DNA from: Rehmannia glutinosa
Taxonomy: Eukaryota > Streptophyta > Magnoliopsida > Lamiales > Orobanchaceae
Assembly (NCBI GenBank): GCA_016081115.2
Contig: CM071930.1
Coordinates: forward strand, 34,673,641 to 34,737,640
Direction of reading: 5' to 3'
Length of the DNA stretch: 64,000 nucleotides
The notes below the pieces were generated by a model. That model had not been told where the DNA came from. It searched no databases and saw nothing but the letters and a program-made list of their open reading frames with translations. The first letter of the stretch is position 1. Every line of letters starts with the position of its first letter. Position numbers and translations under genes: made by a program. Positions 46,904-58,873 of the stretch are shown piece by piece.

Positions 46904-46915
46904 GCTCTGATACCA
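46904..46915 (-). other. Primer binding site, SIRE subfamily II
   Basis: Minus strand TGGTATCAGAGC, two bases inside the LTR edge at 46918. Confidence 0.9.
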
Positions 46916-46917
46916 CT

Positions 46918-48437
46918 TGTAGATCCCAAAGGGTGTCTGTGAGGTTTAGATGGGGGTGAATAAACCTTACCAAATTTTAGCTTTTAGTCTTTTTAAGAAT
47001 TTCAACAGAGTTGGCTCAAATCAGCTTTGTCCTTAGGGGACAGCTAGGTTGGCTATATTCAGCTAAGTTACCCACTCAACAGACTCGATAGAGTTGTTGA
47101 TAGTATAACTTGGCTGCTTAAGCTAACACTTAACTTTAGTTAATTTGGTTTTTAACAGCGGAAGACTTAACACCATTTTGTTTGATTAAAGCTCATTTTT
47201 AACACTTCTTTTAGCACTTTTTATTTATCAGTTGAATTAGCAAATTAACTAACAGAAGATATAAAAATATATGCAAGAAAGTATATGTTGAAAGTAAAAT
47301 GGCACAGGTAATTTTTATAGTGGTTCGAGGATGGGGTAATTCCTCTAATCCACTCTTCTCCAACTCCTGGAGGAATCCACTAGGTAACAGATCAAGTTAC
47401 AAAGTAGTTCTCAGTTTAGAGACAGTCTTGATCACACAGCTGGCTTCTCTTCTCCTGCAACTCAGCTTCTTCACAAGACAGTTGTCTTACTACTTCAGCT
47501 CCCTTCAAGTCCTTGGATTTGTTCACATAGCCCTCCAGCAAACTTGAATCTCCTAGTTCGACCTTGGAGAGTTGACCCCTTTTTGTTCTTCAAATATTTC
47601 ATGTTCAACTGGTTGAAGTTATCTTTCCTTCACAACGTGTGTTGGATCGAGTTTTAGGCTTGAGGAATTCTATGATAAGCTTTAAGAAAATTGCAGGTTA
47701 TGCTTGCTTGAATATTGCTTGAATGATCGATTTTCCAGGTTACCTTTTGTTAATTGCTTCCTCAGCCTTTTATAGTGCTCATTTGAAAATTTGCCCGTTG
47801 AAGAGATAGGCTATCTTCAAATGACACTCTTGTTCGTTGGCTTGTCTTTTCTTGGTCTGCAGCACTTGTGATGTTGACCCTTCCTCATATTAAATGGCTT
47901 CGCAGCTTTACAGGGTCTGACACAAGCTTCAGTGCTTCCTATTGGCTTAGTCCTTTTGCATGTTTTTGGGCCAAACACTTTAAGACCTGGCAGCTTGGAC
48001 ATATTACTCCATTGAGTAATATCCTTGACTTCTTTTCAACAGATCAATGTCAGTTGTCTTGACTTGACTGATGCCTTTACCCCTTGTGACTTGAGTTTGC
48101 TCCAATCATGAGAATGACTCAACTATCACTTCAATTGTTAGACTTGGCTCCTTTCATTGACTTGACTGACACTTCCTCAAACTTTACACAATTGTTCCTC
48201 AACTGACTCTCCTTCAGTCGAATCCTTGTCTTCCTTCTTGGCCATACTCAGTTGACACACAGCAGAGTCTTCACTCTAGTCTGCATTTAACTTTTTGTAT
48301 TCTTAACTTAGCTGACTTCACTCAGCTCTTTCATTCCTATATATTACACCATAGAATTACAAGAAAAATGGGGTGCCAACTTCCTAGTCTAAGTTTTACA
48401 TGGTATCATCAAAATCTAACAAATAAATTTCCTAACA
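46918..48437 (-). mobile_element. Complete SIRE subfamily II LTR, shared by two copies
   Basis: 1520 bp, TGTAGATCCC on the left, ...TTTCCTAACA on the right. A primer site lies on its left and a polypurine tract on its right, so it is 5' LTR for the gag copy to the left and 3' LTR for the extra-ORF copy to the right. On the minus strand a TATA box (CTATAAAAGG, about 47765-47774) follows an inverted repeat with arms TCATTTGAA and TTCAAATGA. Confidence 0.9.
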
Positions 48438-48452
48438 ATTTCTCCCTTTTTG
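48438..48452 (-). other. Polypurine tract, SIRE subfamily II
   Basis: Minus strand AAAAAGGGAGAAAT, adjoining the LTR end; one base differs from the subfamily I tract. Confidence 0.85.
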
Positions 48453-48688
48453 ATGATGCCAAAACTTAAACAGACAATAAATAAACAGCAAACACAAGAA
48501 GTGCAGTAACAAAGAATGTATGCTTTAAATAATCAATTTTATTGAACATAGCATTCTTTACAAAGTTGTTTACAAAGGTAACAAAGCTTATACAAATATT
48601 GTATTACAACGAGAATCTGAGCTAGGTTATAAAGAGGATAAATATTACAAGGAAATTCTCAGAGCTATATTACAGGGAAAACATACAG
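48453..48688 (-). other. Spacer after the extra ORF
   Basis: AT-rich, no gene; equivalent to 10871-11188 in the other subfamily. Confidence 0.65.
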
Positions 48689-51600
48689 CTATGTATTTAC
48701 AGCTAAATAAAATACAAGAAGGGGTTTGCAACCGTCTTCAACACCTTGACTGCTTCCTTCTCCTCTATTCTTCATCAGCTCTCCTCCTGTCTCGTCAGCT
48801 CTCCTCCTCTTCCTTTCTTCTTTCTCCTCCTTCTTTTTCTCATATGCTTGCTTCACAGCAGGGTCATCCATACGTTGCCTTTCCTCCCATTCTCGAGCAG
48901 TTCTTTCGTTTTCAGCTTCTTGCCTTCTTATTGCTTCAGCATTCTTGCGCGCAACTTCTAAGTTAGCAAGATGATCAAATCCACCCCAGTATATGAGGCC
49001 CTTCTTCTGCGGATCCACATACTTAATATCTTCTGGTCTTGGCCGGGTTGAACACTTCTCCCGCTGCTACCATATCTTCCCCTTCTCGACTCAGCTCCCC
49101 TTCCTCTGGGAGTGTACTGTACTGGAGCTCTTGATTTTCCAACCGAGTGACTGTTGGAACTTGGCGGCTTATCAACTGAATTGCACAATTCAAGTCCCTT
49201 CTCCCAATAAAGATCCCAGGCTTGCGGTAGAGTCATGTCTTGAAAATATCCTTTTGCTTCTGAAGTCTGGAATTCCTTTAGCAATCTGAGCTCAGATCTA
49301 GCATCAGGCATGGCAATATCTCTCGGAGGTTTAATAGCAGGATAATCTTTTCCGGTTGGAGGACCATCATAATGTTTTTTGATGTTCTGAATGCGCGAAA
49401 AGTGATTCTCAGCTACCTTCTCAAACTCAGCTTTGATGGCTTTCCTCGACTCCTTGAATGTCATCTCAACATTTTGTTCTACGGACAGCTCTTTCTTTTC
49501 AATTTCATCGAGAATCGAAGCAGTGACTTCTCCTTGCTGGTGGGTTTCAGCAAACATAAGTTTCAAAGGGGGGTTCTTCAAGCTTTCTTCCCCTTTGCTG
49601 ATTCTCCCTTCTTCTCCTCCTTATTGCTCTCTTCAGCTTCTCCTTTCAGTTCCTAAAGATATGGTCAGGCAGGCAAGGGAACAAACCACTTAAAATGAAG
49701 TCCAGTCAGTTGTTCATTGAATTATTCTTGATATCTGCTTTGGAGTAGGTTGTGCGGAACTCTGACTATGTAGCCTTTCACTCAGCTGCTAGCAACTTCA
49801 TTTCTGCCATAAGAAGACTGAACTTCTGGTTCATGCTCTCTTCCAGTCTGGCAATTTTGCTTTCATGTTGCAGCTTGAGCATCTCCATGTCCGACTTGTG
49901 GGATTCTTCAATTCTGACCATGAATTCCTTATGCCTCTGCTGAAATTTGACATTGTCCGCACTCCAGACCAACAGCTCTGCAAATAGAGCTTTGAAGTAA
50001 CGGACCTGCTCTGAGCACATTACAGTCTGTTGTGCAGCCCATTCCCTGATCCGTAAGATAACTCCTCAAATATATGCGTTGATAGTTGCATCACGGTTGT
50101 CCAAATGGAGATCCAACGATGCTTGGTGGCATTCCATCTTCTCAATTTCATCACATATTTTCTTGAACGCATTATGAAACTCGGGTGTGGAAGACGACTC
50201 TTCTTCCGGCCATACTGCATCGAAATCAAATCCCATCGGCACAAACGTATCTGTTGGAATTATCGGCGCTTCCTGCACAGTGTATTTGTCTTCAAACATA
50301 TCATCTCGAACAAGAGGGATCCCTGGAGGTCCACGTTAGGGGGGCCTTTCCCTTTTCTTGTTATCAGCTCTTTGTGCCTCGGCTGAGCCAACGTCATCGG
50401 TAGATAATGCAGCTGTGGGAGCCTGCGATGGAGCTGTTTGAGTCGTTGTTGGAGCAGCTATGGTAGCTTGCTCAGCTGACTGTTTTCCAGCTGGAGGAGT
50501 TGTATCAGTCTGCTCAGCTTACTGAGCCTCAGCTATGTTAACAGCTTCGTCGGTCTTAGTGGGTTTTTCCTTTTGAGACAACGGGTACTCAATTGTCTTA
50601 ACAGTGTCATCAGAGTGTGATGTGGCCTGAGGGGATGGCTCATCATAAAAATTGAATCTCATCGGAGTTGTCTTATCACTAACATTGCTCCGTGAGTTAA
50701 GAACATCCTCAGCCTCCTCCTGCATAGAATCTCCATGATGTGTGGACTCGGCTTCATCCTCTTATCCTAGAAAAGTTGTACCAATGTGTTCTAGGGAATC
50801 ATGAAGGGCGATGATCTCCTCTTCTTCACCAACTCCCTCTACTTGAGGAATGTTCTCCTGTTCCGGATCATTACCTAAGGAAGTCTCAACCTCCTTTAGG
50901 CCTTTATTACCCCCAGCAATCTCTACCGCTGTGGGGCCTTCAACATTCCCTTCGACAGACTCAGCAGTTTGGGCTCTTCTGTGGTATCCTTCGGAGTCTC
51001 AACTCCTAGGATTGCACTTTCATGGCCAAGAGTCTCAACTCTCATGGCTTATTTCCCATCTTTTGCCTTAGCTGCATAGCAGCTTCATCGGCCTGCACAT
51101 CAGAGAAATCTTAGCTAGAACAGTCTCAAACATTCGAGCTTCATTAATTTCACTCTGTTTATTAGTTGTTTGCTCTCCTTCGCCTCCAAACTGCGTAGTT
51201 TTGTCTCCCACAGCGTCCTCCGACCTAGTTGTGGTGGAAAGAGCTTCCCCCTCAGCTGGCACACCAGTTGAGTGAATGGTTGTGAGGTTTCTCAGCTCCT
51301 AAGACACGACTGTGTTTCATGTTGACTAGTCAGTCGTTGGGGCAGGTGTTTCAACACCTTCTTTGGGGGTAGGCTTGGATAGGATGCCCGCGTTCCCTGC
51401 TTCATCGCCGTTCCCTTGAGATCCATCTTGAGATTGCACAGGGGAACTGGTCGCAGCAATATCAGTTGCAATCTTCTGCACCACTTCCAAGGGATCAGAT
51501 CAAGGAGAGATTTGGGAAGACTCTCCTAGACCTTCCTGAAGATGTTGCTCGTGCATGGCTCAGGATTCTTTAACAGTCTGTTGGAACTCGGCCTTTTCAA

Positions 51601-52286
51601 CTGCCGCAGCTGGGTCCATCTCCTCTAGGTCGCTGCTGTCAGTTGACTCCATGAGATGCTCATGGATTCCGTTTGCATACATATCTTTGATTTCTCGAGG
51701 GATTTGGCTTTCTCCAGAGTTTTCTCCTTCTCATTCTCTTTAATAGCACGGAGGGCATCCATGTAGAATTCCTCATTGAGGGTATATTGGACAGTGACAT
51801 TTCCGAGAAAGCTTTGGAGCTCCTCCTCTTCTTCAATCTACTCAAGGTGAGCAAACTGTTGGTTTGTTGTCTGAAGTAGTCTAGCTTCCATCTCCTCCAT
51901 TCCATTAGCCTCTGCTGGATGTCCAGATAGACTGGAGAGTACATTATCAAATCGTCGTCATCTTTTCCAGCCTCTGGAATAGCAGCCAACGGAGTTTGCT
52001 CCTCATCAGGTTCAAGTGCATCAGTCTGAGGGGGTGAGACAGCTTTTTCTTCCTGTGCCTTGGCTGTCTCAGCTCCATCCATCTCCACAGCTGTCTCCCG
52101 GGTAGTTGGGTCTTCAACACTCTACTGATCTGCATTAGCAGTCTTCTGGGTGTTGATACGGGGTTCTTCATATGAGCACCGAACTTGGTCTGGCTTCTCA
52201 AGCTCCGACAGCTTGAACATCCGTCTTTGTTTTGTAGCAACCAGGGGAACCTCTGGCTCTACATTTTGAGGCTCTTCAAGAGTGAA
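48689..52286 (-). pseudogene. SIRE subfamily II extra ORF, N-terminus lost
   Basis: Minus-strand frames 52240-51660, 51262-51068, 50725-50519, 50299-49778, 49581-48958 and 49018-48689 give, in order, an acidic region, Ser/Thr/Glu-rich linkers, a coiled-coil-like segment (ASLDLHLDNRDATI, EQVRYFKALFAELLVW), a linker with GRGAESRRGRYGSSGR and a charged C-terminal helix (ENERTAREWEERQ). Same layout as 27755-32391 but clearly diverged. It is cut by the CACTA element at 52286. Again no membrane span is seen. Confidence 0.78.
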
Positions 52287-52298
52287 CACTACAAGAAA
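52287..52298 (+). repeat. CACTA left terminal inverted repeat
   Basis: CACTACAAGAAA, the hallmark terminus of plant CACTA elements. Confidence 0.9.
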
Positions 52299-52304
52299 TT
52301 AAAG

Positions 52305-53300
52305 AAAATATGACGACAAAATTCGTCATATAAATGTCATTTTTCATCACGAAAGTTATTAGATGACGAAATTTGAGCGTCATAACGATCGTCACGGTAG
52401 CCCCGTGGTGAAAGGTATACATGACACGTTTTTTAGTTCGTCACTAAATATTTAACCTTTGATGACGCTAACGACCAGTGTCATCATTCATATCATTTTT
52501 TGTGACGTCTAACTCGTCACTTCAATGATCAAACTTTTGTCACTCAAATTTTTATTTTGTCATCAAAAGGTAACATTTTAAATGACGAATGCATATTTTG
52601 TCATCCAAACATTAGATTTTGGTGACGAAAATGAATATATTGCCAAAGTAATCAAATTTTAGCGATGCCTTCAATGTCACAATTGCATTAACTAATTCGT
52701 CATATATTATATAATTTGTCATAAAAGAGATGTTTTATAGTTACACAATATCGGTCGTCACTTAATGAGTATATATATAATGACAAAACACTGTGTCACA
52801 AAAAGTAATATTCAATGACACGACATTTATTGTCACCAAAAGATTCTGAAACGTGATGACATGTTTCGTCACGAAAAAATTAACATTACATGACAAAGTT
52901 GATTAGTGTCACTAATAGCGTAAGATTTTGTGATGAACCGGTTCGTCATAAAAGAAGTATATGGTGACAAAATATTTCGTCACTAGATAGTATTATATGG
53001 TCATCATAAAAGAAGTATATGGTGACAAAATATTTCATCATAAATGACCCATTTTGGGTGACAAATTTAAAATATATACGGGACGATACACGTCGTCATA
53101 AAAGGACTATTTTTAGTGACCAATTTTATATTGTCACTAAATGGATACGTATGGTGACGTCTAAGTTCGTTGTGAAAAATATTAGTTTCAGCTACAAAAT
53201 AGATCAGTGTCACCAATTGATTTTTATATGACAACATAACTAGCCATTAAATGATGCATTGGTGACTATAATTCTATATTTATATCGATGTATTAATTTG
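52305..53300. repeat. CACTA subterminal TGACGA/TCGTCA motif field
   Basis: About 1 kb dense in TGACGA, TGACAAA and their reverse forms (TCGTCA, TTTGTCA), often as facing pairs with AT-rich centres. A direct duplication of TCATAAAAGAAGTATATGG with flanks occurs near 52946 and 53002. In En/Spm the TNPA protein binds subterminal motifs; here these motifs are the obvious candidates. Confidence 0.82.
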
Positions 53301-53648
53301 TCATATTTTATCATTTACATTGCATAAAAATAAAATAAAATCTCATGATGAGAAAATTCATTATTGACTTTCCATATTATTAATACTTCGATTCAAAGAT
53401 ACATACATTTGCTTCGATCTAATATTATATTACAAATGCAATTTACAATTTAAATAAGCATGAATAATAAAAAGAACCAACATGTTTAAGTAGAACATGC
53501 TTAATTAATCAATATAAGGAAAATGCTCAAATATCCAACTTTCAAATGGAAATTATAAATCTACTTGAAAAATATTCGAAAACGAAACATTAGGCATCTA
53601 AACCCAAACAATACTCATATAAATATAAACCATATGTCCCCAGAAATC
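53301..53648. other. AT-rich 3' flank of the TNPA-like gene
   Basis: No gene; presumably the 3' untranslated region and downstream DNA of the minus-strand gene. Confidence 0.5.
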
Positions 53649-54968
53649 TTATTTTGACGCTGAGATATTATTCCCACTGGCAGCCATAAATGCCATAAGT
53701 TTGTCGATAGATGCACCTTGTTGACCCAATTGCTCTTTCAAATCACTCACTTGGTCCTTTAGTCCACTTACTTGAGATTCTGAATCTTGTAGTTTTTCTT
53801 GCATTGCCTGAAGTTCCTTTTGAAGTTGTTGGGTAGTTGAATTAAAGGATGTGGTGCGTCTACTTGGAGGCTTTGGGCCATAGCCAGCACTCTTTATATA
53901 GCCAGATCCATGGCCAAGCACCTCAAGAACTATTTCTTCAGCACTCTTCTCAATTTCTTGCTCTATATATTTTTCTTGCTTTGCTATCATCAACTCCTAT
54001 TTAAATATATTGATTTAAGAGTACACAATTAATATCATGGTTAATAGCAAAGCTAGATAATGAAAATGAGTCCGTGACTTACCCAATTTTCCTTTGCCTC
54101 CACTGTTGACCAACCATCGTTTTCTTTATAATGAGTACGTTTATAGAACTCAATCCTATCACATTGTTCTCCATTTAGCTCTTTCTGAGCCTAGTCAAAA
54201 AAAGGAAAAAACTCACAGTAAAAAAATAAGAAATATTGTCAATTTAAGGTTACTTTATAACAACTCACAATTTCATGTTGAAGAACTGTAAAAGGCGTTC
54301 TGCCAGAAATATGTGGAGCTCGCACTTGTTTTCGATTTCCAGTATTGGTGGAACTTCGGTGCTGGCAAAACAAGAACAATATTATTGTAAGATAATATAT
54401 AGACATATTATAAGAAAATATGTTAAAATATTTGAAAATAAGTATTAATTTAAAAACTTGTTACCTTGAATTCAGACGATGCAAATAAGTCACACAGTTC
54501 CTCCCAGTTTTGTTTACTCAAAGGAGAAGGCTTGTTATTTTTAGCCTCTTGCAAACTTGCATACTTCTTGTAATGCAAATGTAACCTGTGACGCCGTTGC
54601 CTGGTACTAGATTTTACCCTTTCGATCATGCATTGTCTAACCCCCGGATCATCCATATTAACATCCATGTGGATCTACATGTCATATATATAATGATCAT
54701 TTTAGATTACATGAAAATGAACACCATGCGATAAAATAATTTAATTTACTCGTACCTTTAAATGATCAAAGCCTGATTCCACACCATTTTTTTCATGTAC
54801 TTCTTTCCACCTCTTGGGCACTGGTAGAACATCTCGAGTTACTACGCCAATTTGACTCGAAAGCTTTGCGGCTTCCTCTCGAGTTTTAGGTCTTCCTAAT
54901 AATGGATCCACAGTTACCTTCATTTTGTTTCCAAAAGAAGCAAATGCCTTCATTATGCCCTTGCCCAT
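53649..54968 (-). CDS. TNPA/Ptta-like CACTA accessory protein, five exons
   Basis: Five exons with GT-AG introns, all joined in phase 0: 54968-54756 (may extend upstream to about 55010), 54674-54465, 54361-54269, 54190-54083 and 53996-53649. The open product is 323 residues from the first ATG. It begins MGKGIMKAFASFGNKM, includes VLPVPKRWKEVHEK and MDDPGVRQCMIERV, then the GRTPFTVLQHE and YKENDGWSTVEAKENW blocks of the plant Ptta/En/Spm (Transposase_24) family, and ends in a coiled coil (LQKELQAMQEKLQDSESQVS). No internal stop was found. A 5' exon is likely, since an acceptor-like TATAG precedes 55010. Such proteins bind subterminal motifs and pair transposon ends in the nucleus. Its gene diverges from the transposase. 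Confidence 0.82.
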
Positions 54969-55013
54969 TGTTTGACCACGCCCTCTTTTCTTAGAGTTGG
55001 AAGCTGCCTCTAT

Positions 55014-55671
55014 ACATTTAAAAATTATTATACAATATCCTCAAGAAAAAGTCTAATCCAATATGAATAACCACACAAGCCCACTTAAACCACAAAAATC
55101 AATTCTCCTACCAATTCAAAACCAGAAACAGAGAAAAAATTTTTATTGAAAAAAGCTAGAAGCAGTTTTTTTTCGAAAATAAGTTGTAACTTGAAAAAGC
55201 CCAATCCAATATCAATAACCACATAAGCCCACAAAAGATAGAATTGAATGACTTGTTTGAAATGTGAACAGTGTTGTCGGTTTTTGATTTAGTAACAGTA
55301 TATGGTTATATCATAATTTAAGATTAACAATAATTATATCTAAAACTAAAATTTAATTTTATCAAGCTGCTATGGAAATTAAAAAAGGAATAAAGTCAAA
55401 TATACCTCTCTTCTTCAAAAGTAGGGCACCGATGAACAAAATAACCCACATGCTGGTGAAGGGGTGAAGAATAGCTTCAATTTTCTGGGTGTAGTCTCCT
55501 CATAGCTAGGCACAAAGGCGCGGTGCAAACCCATTGCTTCTGGTCCCCGGCTTCAATGGCGCAGGTGGTGTTGAGTTCAGTTGATCGGTGATGGTATTTT
55601 GGTGGTTGTTCGGTGACAGAACAGTGGGGGTTTCGATTTTGTTGGGACATTTTTGCTAATTTGATCTTCAA
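55014..55671 (-). other. 5' region of the TNPA-like gene
   Basis: AT-rich sequence followed by a small minus-strand frame (55671-55477) that could be part of a leader exon. A donor-like GAAGAAGAG/GTATAT lies at about 55404, but joining it to the next exon does not keep the frame, so the 5' exon is unresolved. Confidence 0.4.
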
Positions 55672-58083
55672 TTTCTGATTTCTCTTTCAATTACATGAGA
55701 ATTGATGGCAAATGTTGAAAGCTTTGAGAACAAAAGAACGCCGATGATGGTGAACTGTGTTAACTGCCCTCTTGTTTTTCTGAGAAGAAAAGGTTGATGG
55801 TTTTGAGAAATATTTTTTAAAAAGACATATTAGCGATTTTTTTTTAGGGTTCATATTATCGATTTTTAATTAAGTTTATTTGTATCTAATATAACTTATC
55901 ATAAATCAAAATAAGTATATAATATTCAAATTATAAATATAAATAATTCTGAAAAATTTTTACATTATTCTATTTAGGGGTGATAATTTAATTTGGGTTG
56001 CGTCGGGGTTCGGGGGTCCGAGTTCGGGGGTCGGAATAACCCATGAAGCCTGGACACATACGGATACTTATAATATGTCTACTAAATATTTTACTTCAAA
56101 ATATGGAGTATTTAAGGCGCTTCAAAATATAGTGTCTACTCGATATAACAATTCAAGATTGATCGTTAAACGCTCGTTTGAGGTCCGTTCGTTAACATAA
56201 CGAACCAAGTTTGAACATATTTTTCTACTTGATAAGATATAAAGCTATTCGAAGCTCGTGATTTATTCGAAGCTCAAATCGACAAAAGTTCATTCAAGTT
56301 AGTTTAATAAGGCTCATTAAAATAAACGAACCAAACTCAAACTTAAAGATATTCTGTTTGTTAGCTCGTGAACAGGCTCGTTAATAAGCTCGTGAATAGG
56401 CTAGATAGTACGTTTGTATATATTAAACTAATAATTTGACTTTAATTTTAATTTTTTATATTTTTACTTATGATAATGTAAAAGTACTTCAATAAACTTA
56501 TTTTTTGAATAAAATTATTTTGGTAAATAATAGTAAAAAAATCAAAGAATACCGTATTGACTTAAATAATTTATTGTTATGAATTTGGTCGACCCGCCCC
56601 GCTCCATTCTAAGGATGGGGTGGATCTGGGTATCTAGATACCCGACCCTACCCACCCCATTGACATCCCTAGTTAATACTGTTTTCCAAATAATTTACAC
56701 AATTAAAGTGAAATGTTAAAAATATAGTCAAAAAGGCCAAGTAGAAAGTCGTCTCTATCAAAACGACATTTAATGTCTGATTTTAAATCGCAGTCTAATA
56801 TGATTTTAATGTCTTTTGAAAAACAAGTTTTTGCTACTAAAAATAAATAAAATAAAAGTCGAAAAAATATAAACGAGTTTTTTCCAGTGTCGTTTATACA
56901 TTTTGGGTAGAAGACATTTGCAACTTTTTAGTGAAACAAAAAAAAGGAAAGTTTAGTATAGTCATATTAAATGAAAGTCTCATTGAAAATGGAAAAACTA
57001 ATAGAGCGATTGGATATACTTTCATTTTGAAAATTTTCATTTTGCTAAAGAATAGTGGTAAAAAAAACATTTGGTTACTGGCTTATGTGAGTGCATTGTA
57101 CTAAGTGTTTTTCGATTTTTCTTTTTCTATTTTAATTTAAGTTTCTTCTACATATATTGGAAAATATGATTTCTTTATATGATCCAACCTTGCAATGAGT
57201 AGCAATAGTAATCCGCATTTGTCTTTGGAATAGTTTTTCAACATATGTCAAATAAGTTAAAGTTCGGCTCGGCTCGGATCGTTTATAACTCTAATCTTTT
57301 ACTAGCTAAAACAATTAAATGCATATTTAGGACAAATTCAACATTTACATATGATTACATTCTTAATATTTATTCAACTAATATTTCATAAATTTACATA
57401 TAACTAATATTCTAAGTATATTTAAATGCCATATTATTTGAAAAGTAATTATTGTAATTATATTAATTATTGTAATTATATTAATGTTTAAATTATTCAA
57501 AATTACCTAGAACTTTGTGTACATCAACTCCTGAAGTTCGATTTCAATTAGACATAATATAAACAATCATTATATGAATAAATGACTATCTAATATATGA
57601 ATAAAAAATTGTACACATTATATGTACCCCTAATATATATGTTAAATTCTTAATAATAGTAAAAAATAATCAGGTTCAATTCTACGATTCAATACAAACT
57701 ATCATCGTATAATATAAAATACTATAAAAAAATTTCCTAAATATGAGAATAAATAATATAATTTACATTAAATACAATAAACAAGCCTTATTAACATTTT
57801 AAAACATTTAAATTTGAACACAAACTTGTGATAAGAAAGAGCACACAAAAAAGAAAAGCCAAAAAAGAATATTTTGATTTGCAAAAATTTGAACAGGTGA
57901 CCTGTGAGAAGAAAACAAGACACAATCCACTAGGCTAGCCATAGAATTTGGTTAACTTTGAATACCAACTCTTATTAAAGAAAGCAATTTCACCTTCTAA
58001 GAAATCGAAACCTGAGGCTGAAAACACAAAAAAAGCACATTTTTTTTTGTCAAGAAAAGCACTTTTTTTATAACTTACCCACA
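55672..58083. other. Intergenic region between the two diverging CACTA genes
   Basis: AT-rich, no gene. It must hold both promoters. One possible small transposon (55975-56671) lies in it; the remainder shows short microsatellite-like AT stretches only. Confidence 0.6.
55975..56671. mobile_element. Possible small non-autonomous element
   Basis: Left end TAGGGGTGATAAT and right end ATTGACATCCCTA are imperfect inverted repeats (about 9 of 13), like many plant TAGGGGTG...CACCCCTA elements. No target duplication is visible, so this is tentative. Confidence 0.35.
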
Positions 58084-58240
58084 GTGCCATCTCAGTTAAC
58101 GAACAAAAACAGAGAACTCAACCTCAGTTCTCTCTCGCACTCGCCTCTCTCTCGCTCTCGTCTCCTCTCGCCTCTCTCGGTCTCACCTCTCTCACTCTCG
58201 CTCTCGCCTCTCTCTGTGGAATCTCGATCGACTCTATCAG
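58084..58240 (+). other. CT-rich leader exon of the TNP2-type gene
   Basis: A CT/CGCTCT-rich tract (58120-58215) ends at ATCAG/GTATGT, a good splice donor at 58241. Such pyrimidine-rich leaders are common in plant genes. The small frame reading through it is not a gene. Confidence 0.55.
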
Positions 58241-58861
58241 GTATGTATTTCACGGCCCTAAATTTGTAGATTATTTGGGTATAAATTTGTAGAGTTTGTA
58301 ATCTGTAGAAATATAAATTTTAGGGTTTGTAATCTGTAGATATATAAGTTTGTAGATTATTTGGGTATAAATTTGTAGAATATTTGTGCATAAATTAACA
58401 AATTCGGTTCAGTTTCGGTTTGGATTTTTGGTCGGTTTGGTTCGGTTTGGCCGAACGAACACCCCTAGTTTTATTACAAGCAGCATGGAATATTAATTCT
58501 TATTTAGTTGAGATTTAGACTATAAGCATATCGACTACAATTTTATTTCATTAACTCAAAAAGTCTTAAACTAATAACTTTCATGTTATAGAGAAAACGA
58601 ATTGTATCAAGACGATCAAACCAATATTTGTTATTCCCTTTTTTTCAACAGATAGAAGATTTAGAGTTCTACTTAAAATTTCAAAATGGGGATAGTGAAA
58701 ATGACAACAAAACTATTTCATTTAGAGTCTGATGGGACAAAACGTAAAAGAATTTTCACTTTCTTGAATGTAAATTGGGTATCAATTTTGAAACTTGTAA
58801 CTATTCTCCATTTATATGTTGCAATCTACATTGTATGATGTTTGAAGCTTTTTTGTCTTAG
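58241..58861 (+). other. Probable 5'-UTR intron of the TNP2-type gene
   Basis: GT at 58241-58242 and TTTTTTGTCTTAG ending at 58861; the ATG follows 12 bp later. Inside, 58391-58467 is TTCGGTT-rich and ends in CACCCCTAG, like the end of a small transposon. Confidence 0.55.
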
Positions 58862-58873
58862 GTCCTTTGCAAA

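Noticed and set aside
48746..48961. Hydrophobic plus-strand frame resembling a membrane protein
   Set aside because: Reverse reading of the charged C-terminal helix of the SIRE extra ORF.
57000..57900. Possible gene in the CACTA intergenic region
   Set aside because: Very AT-rich with no frame of useful length and no motif.
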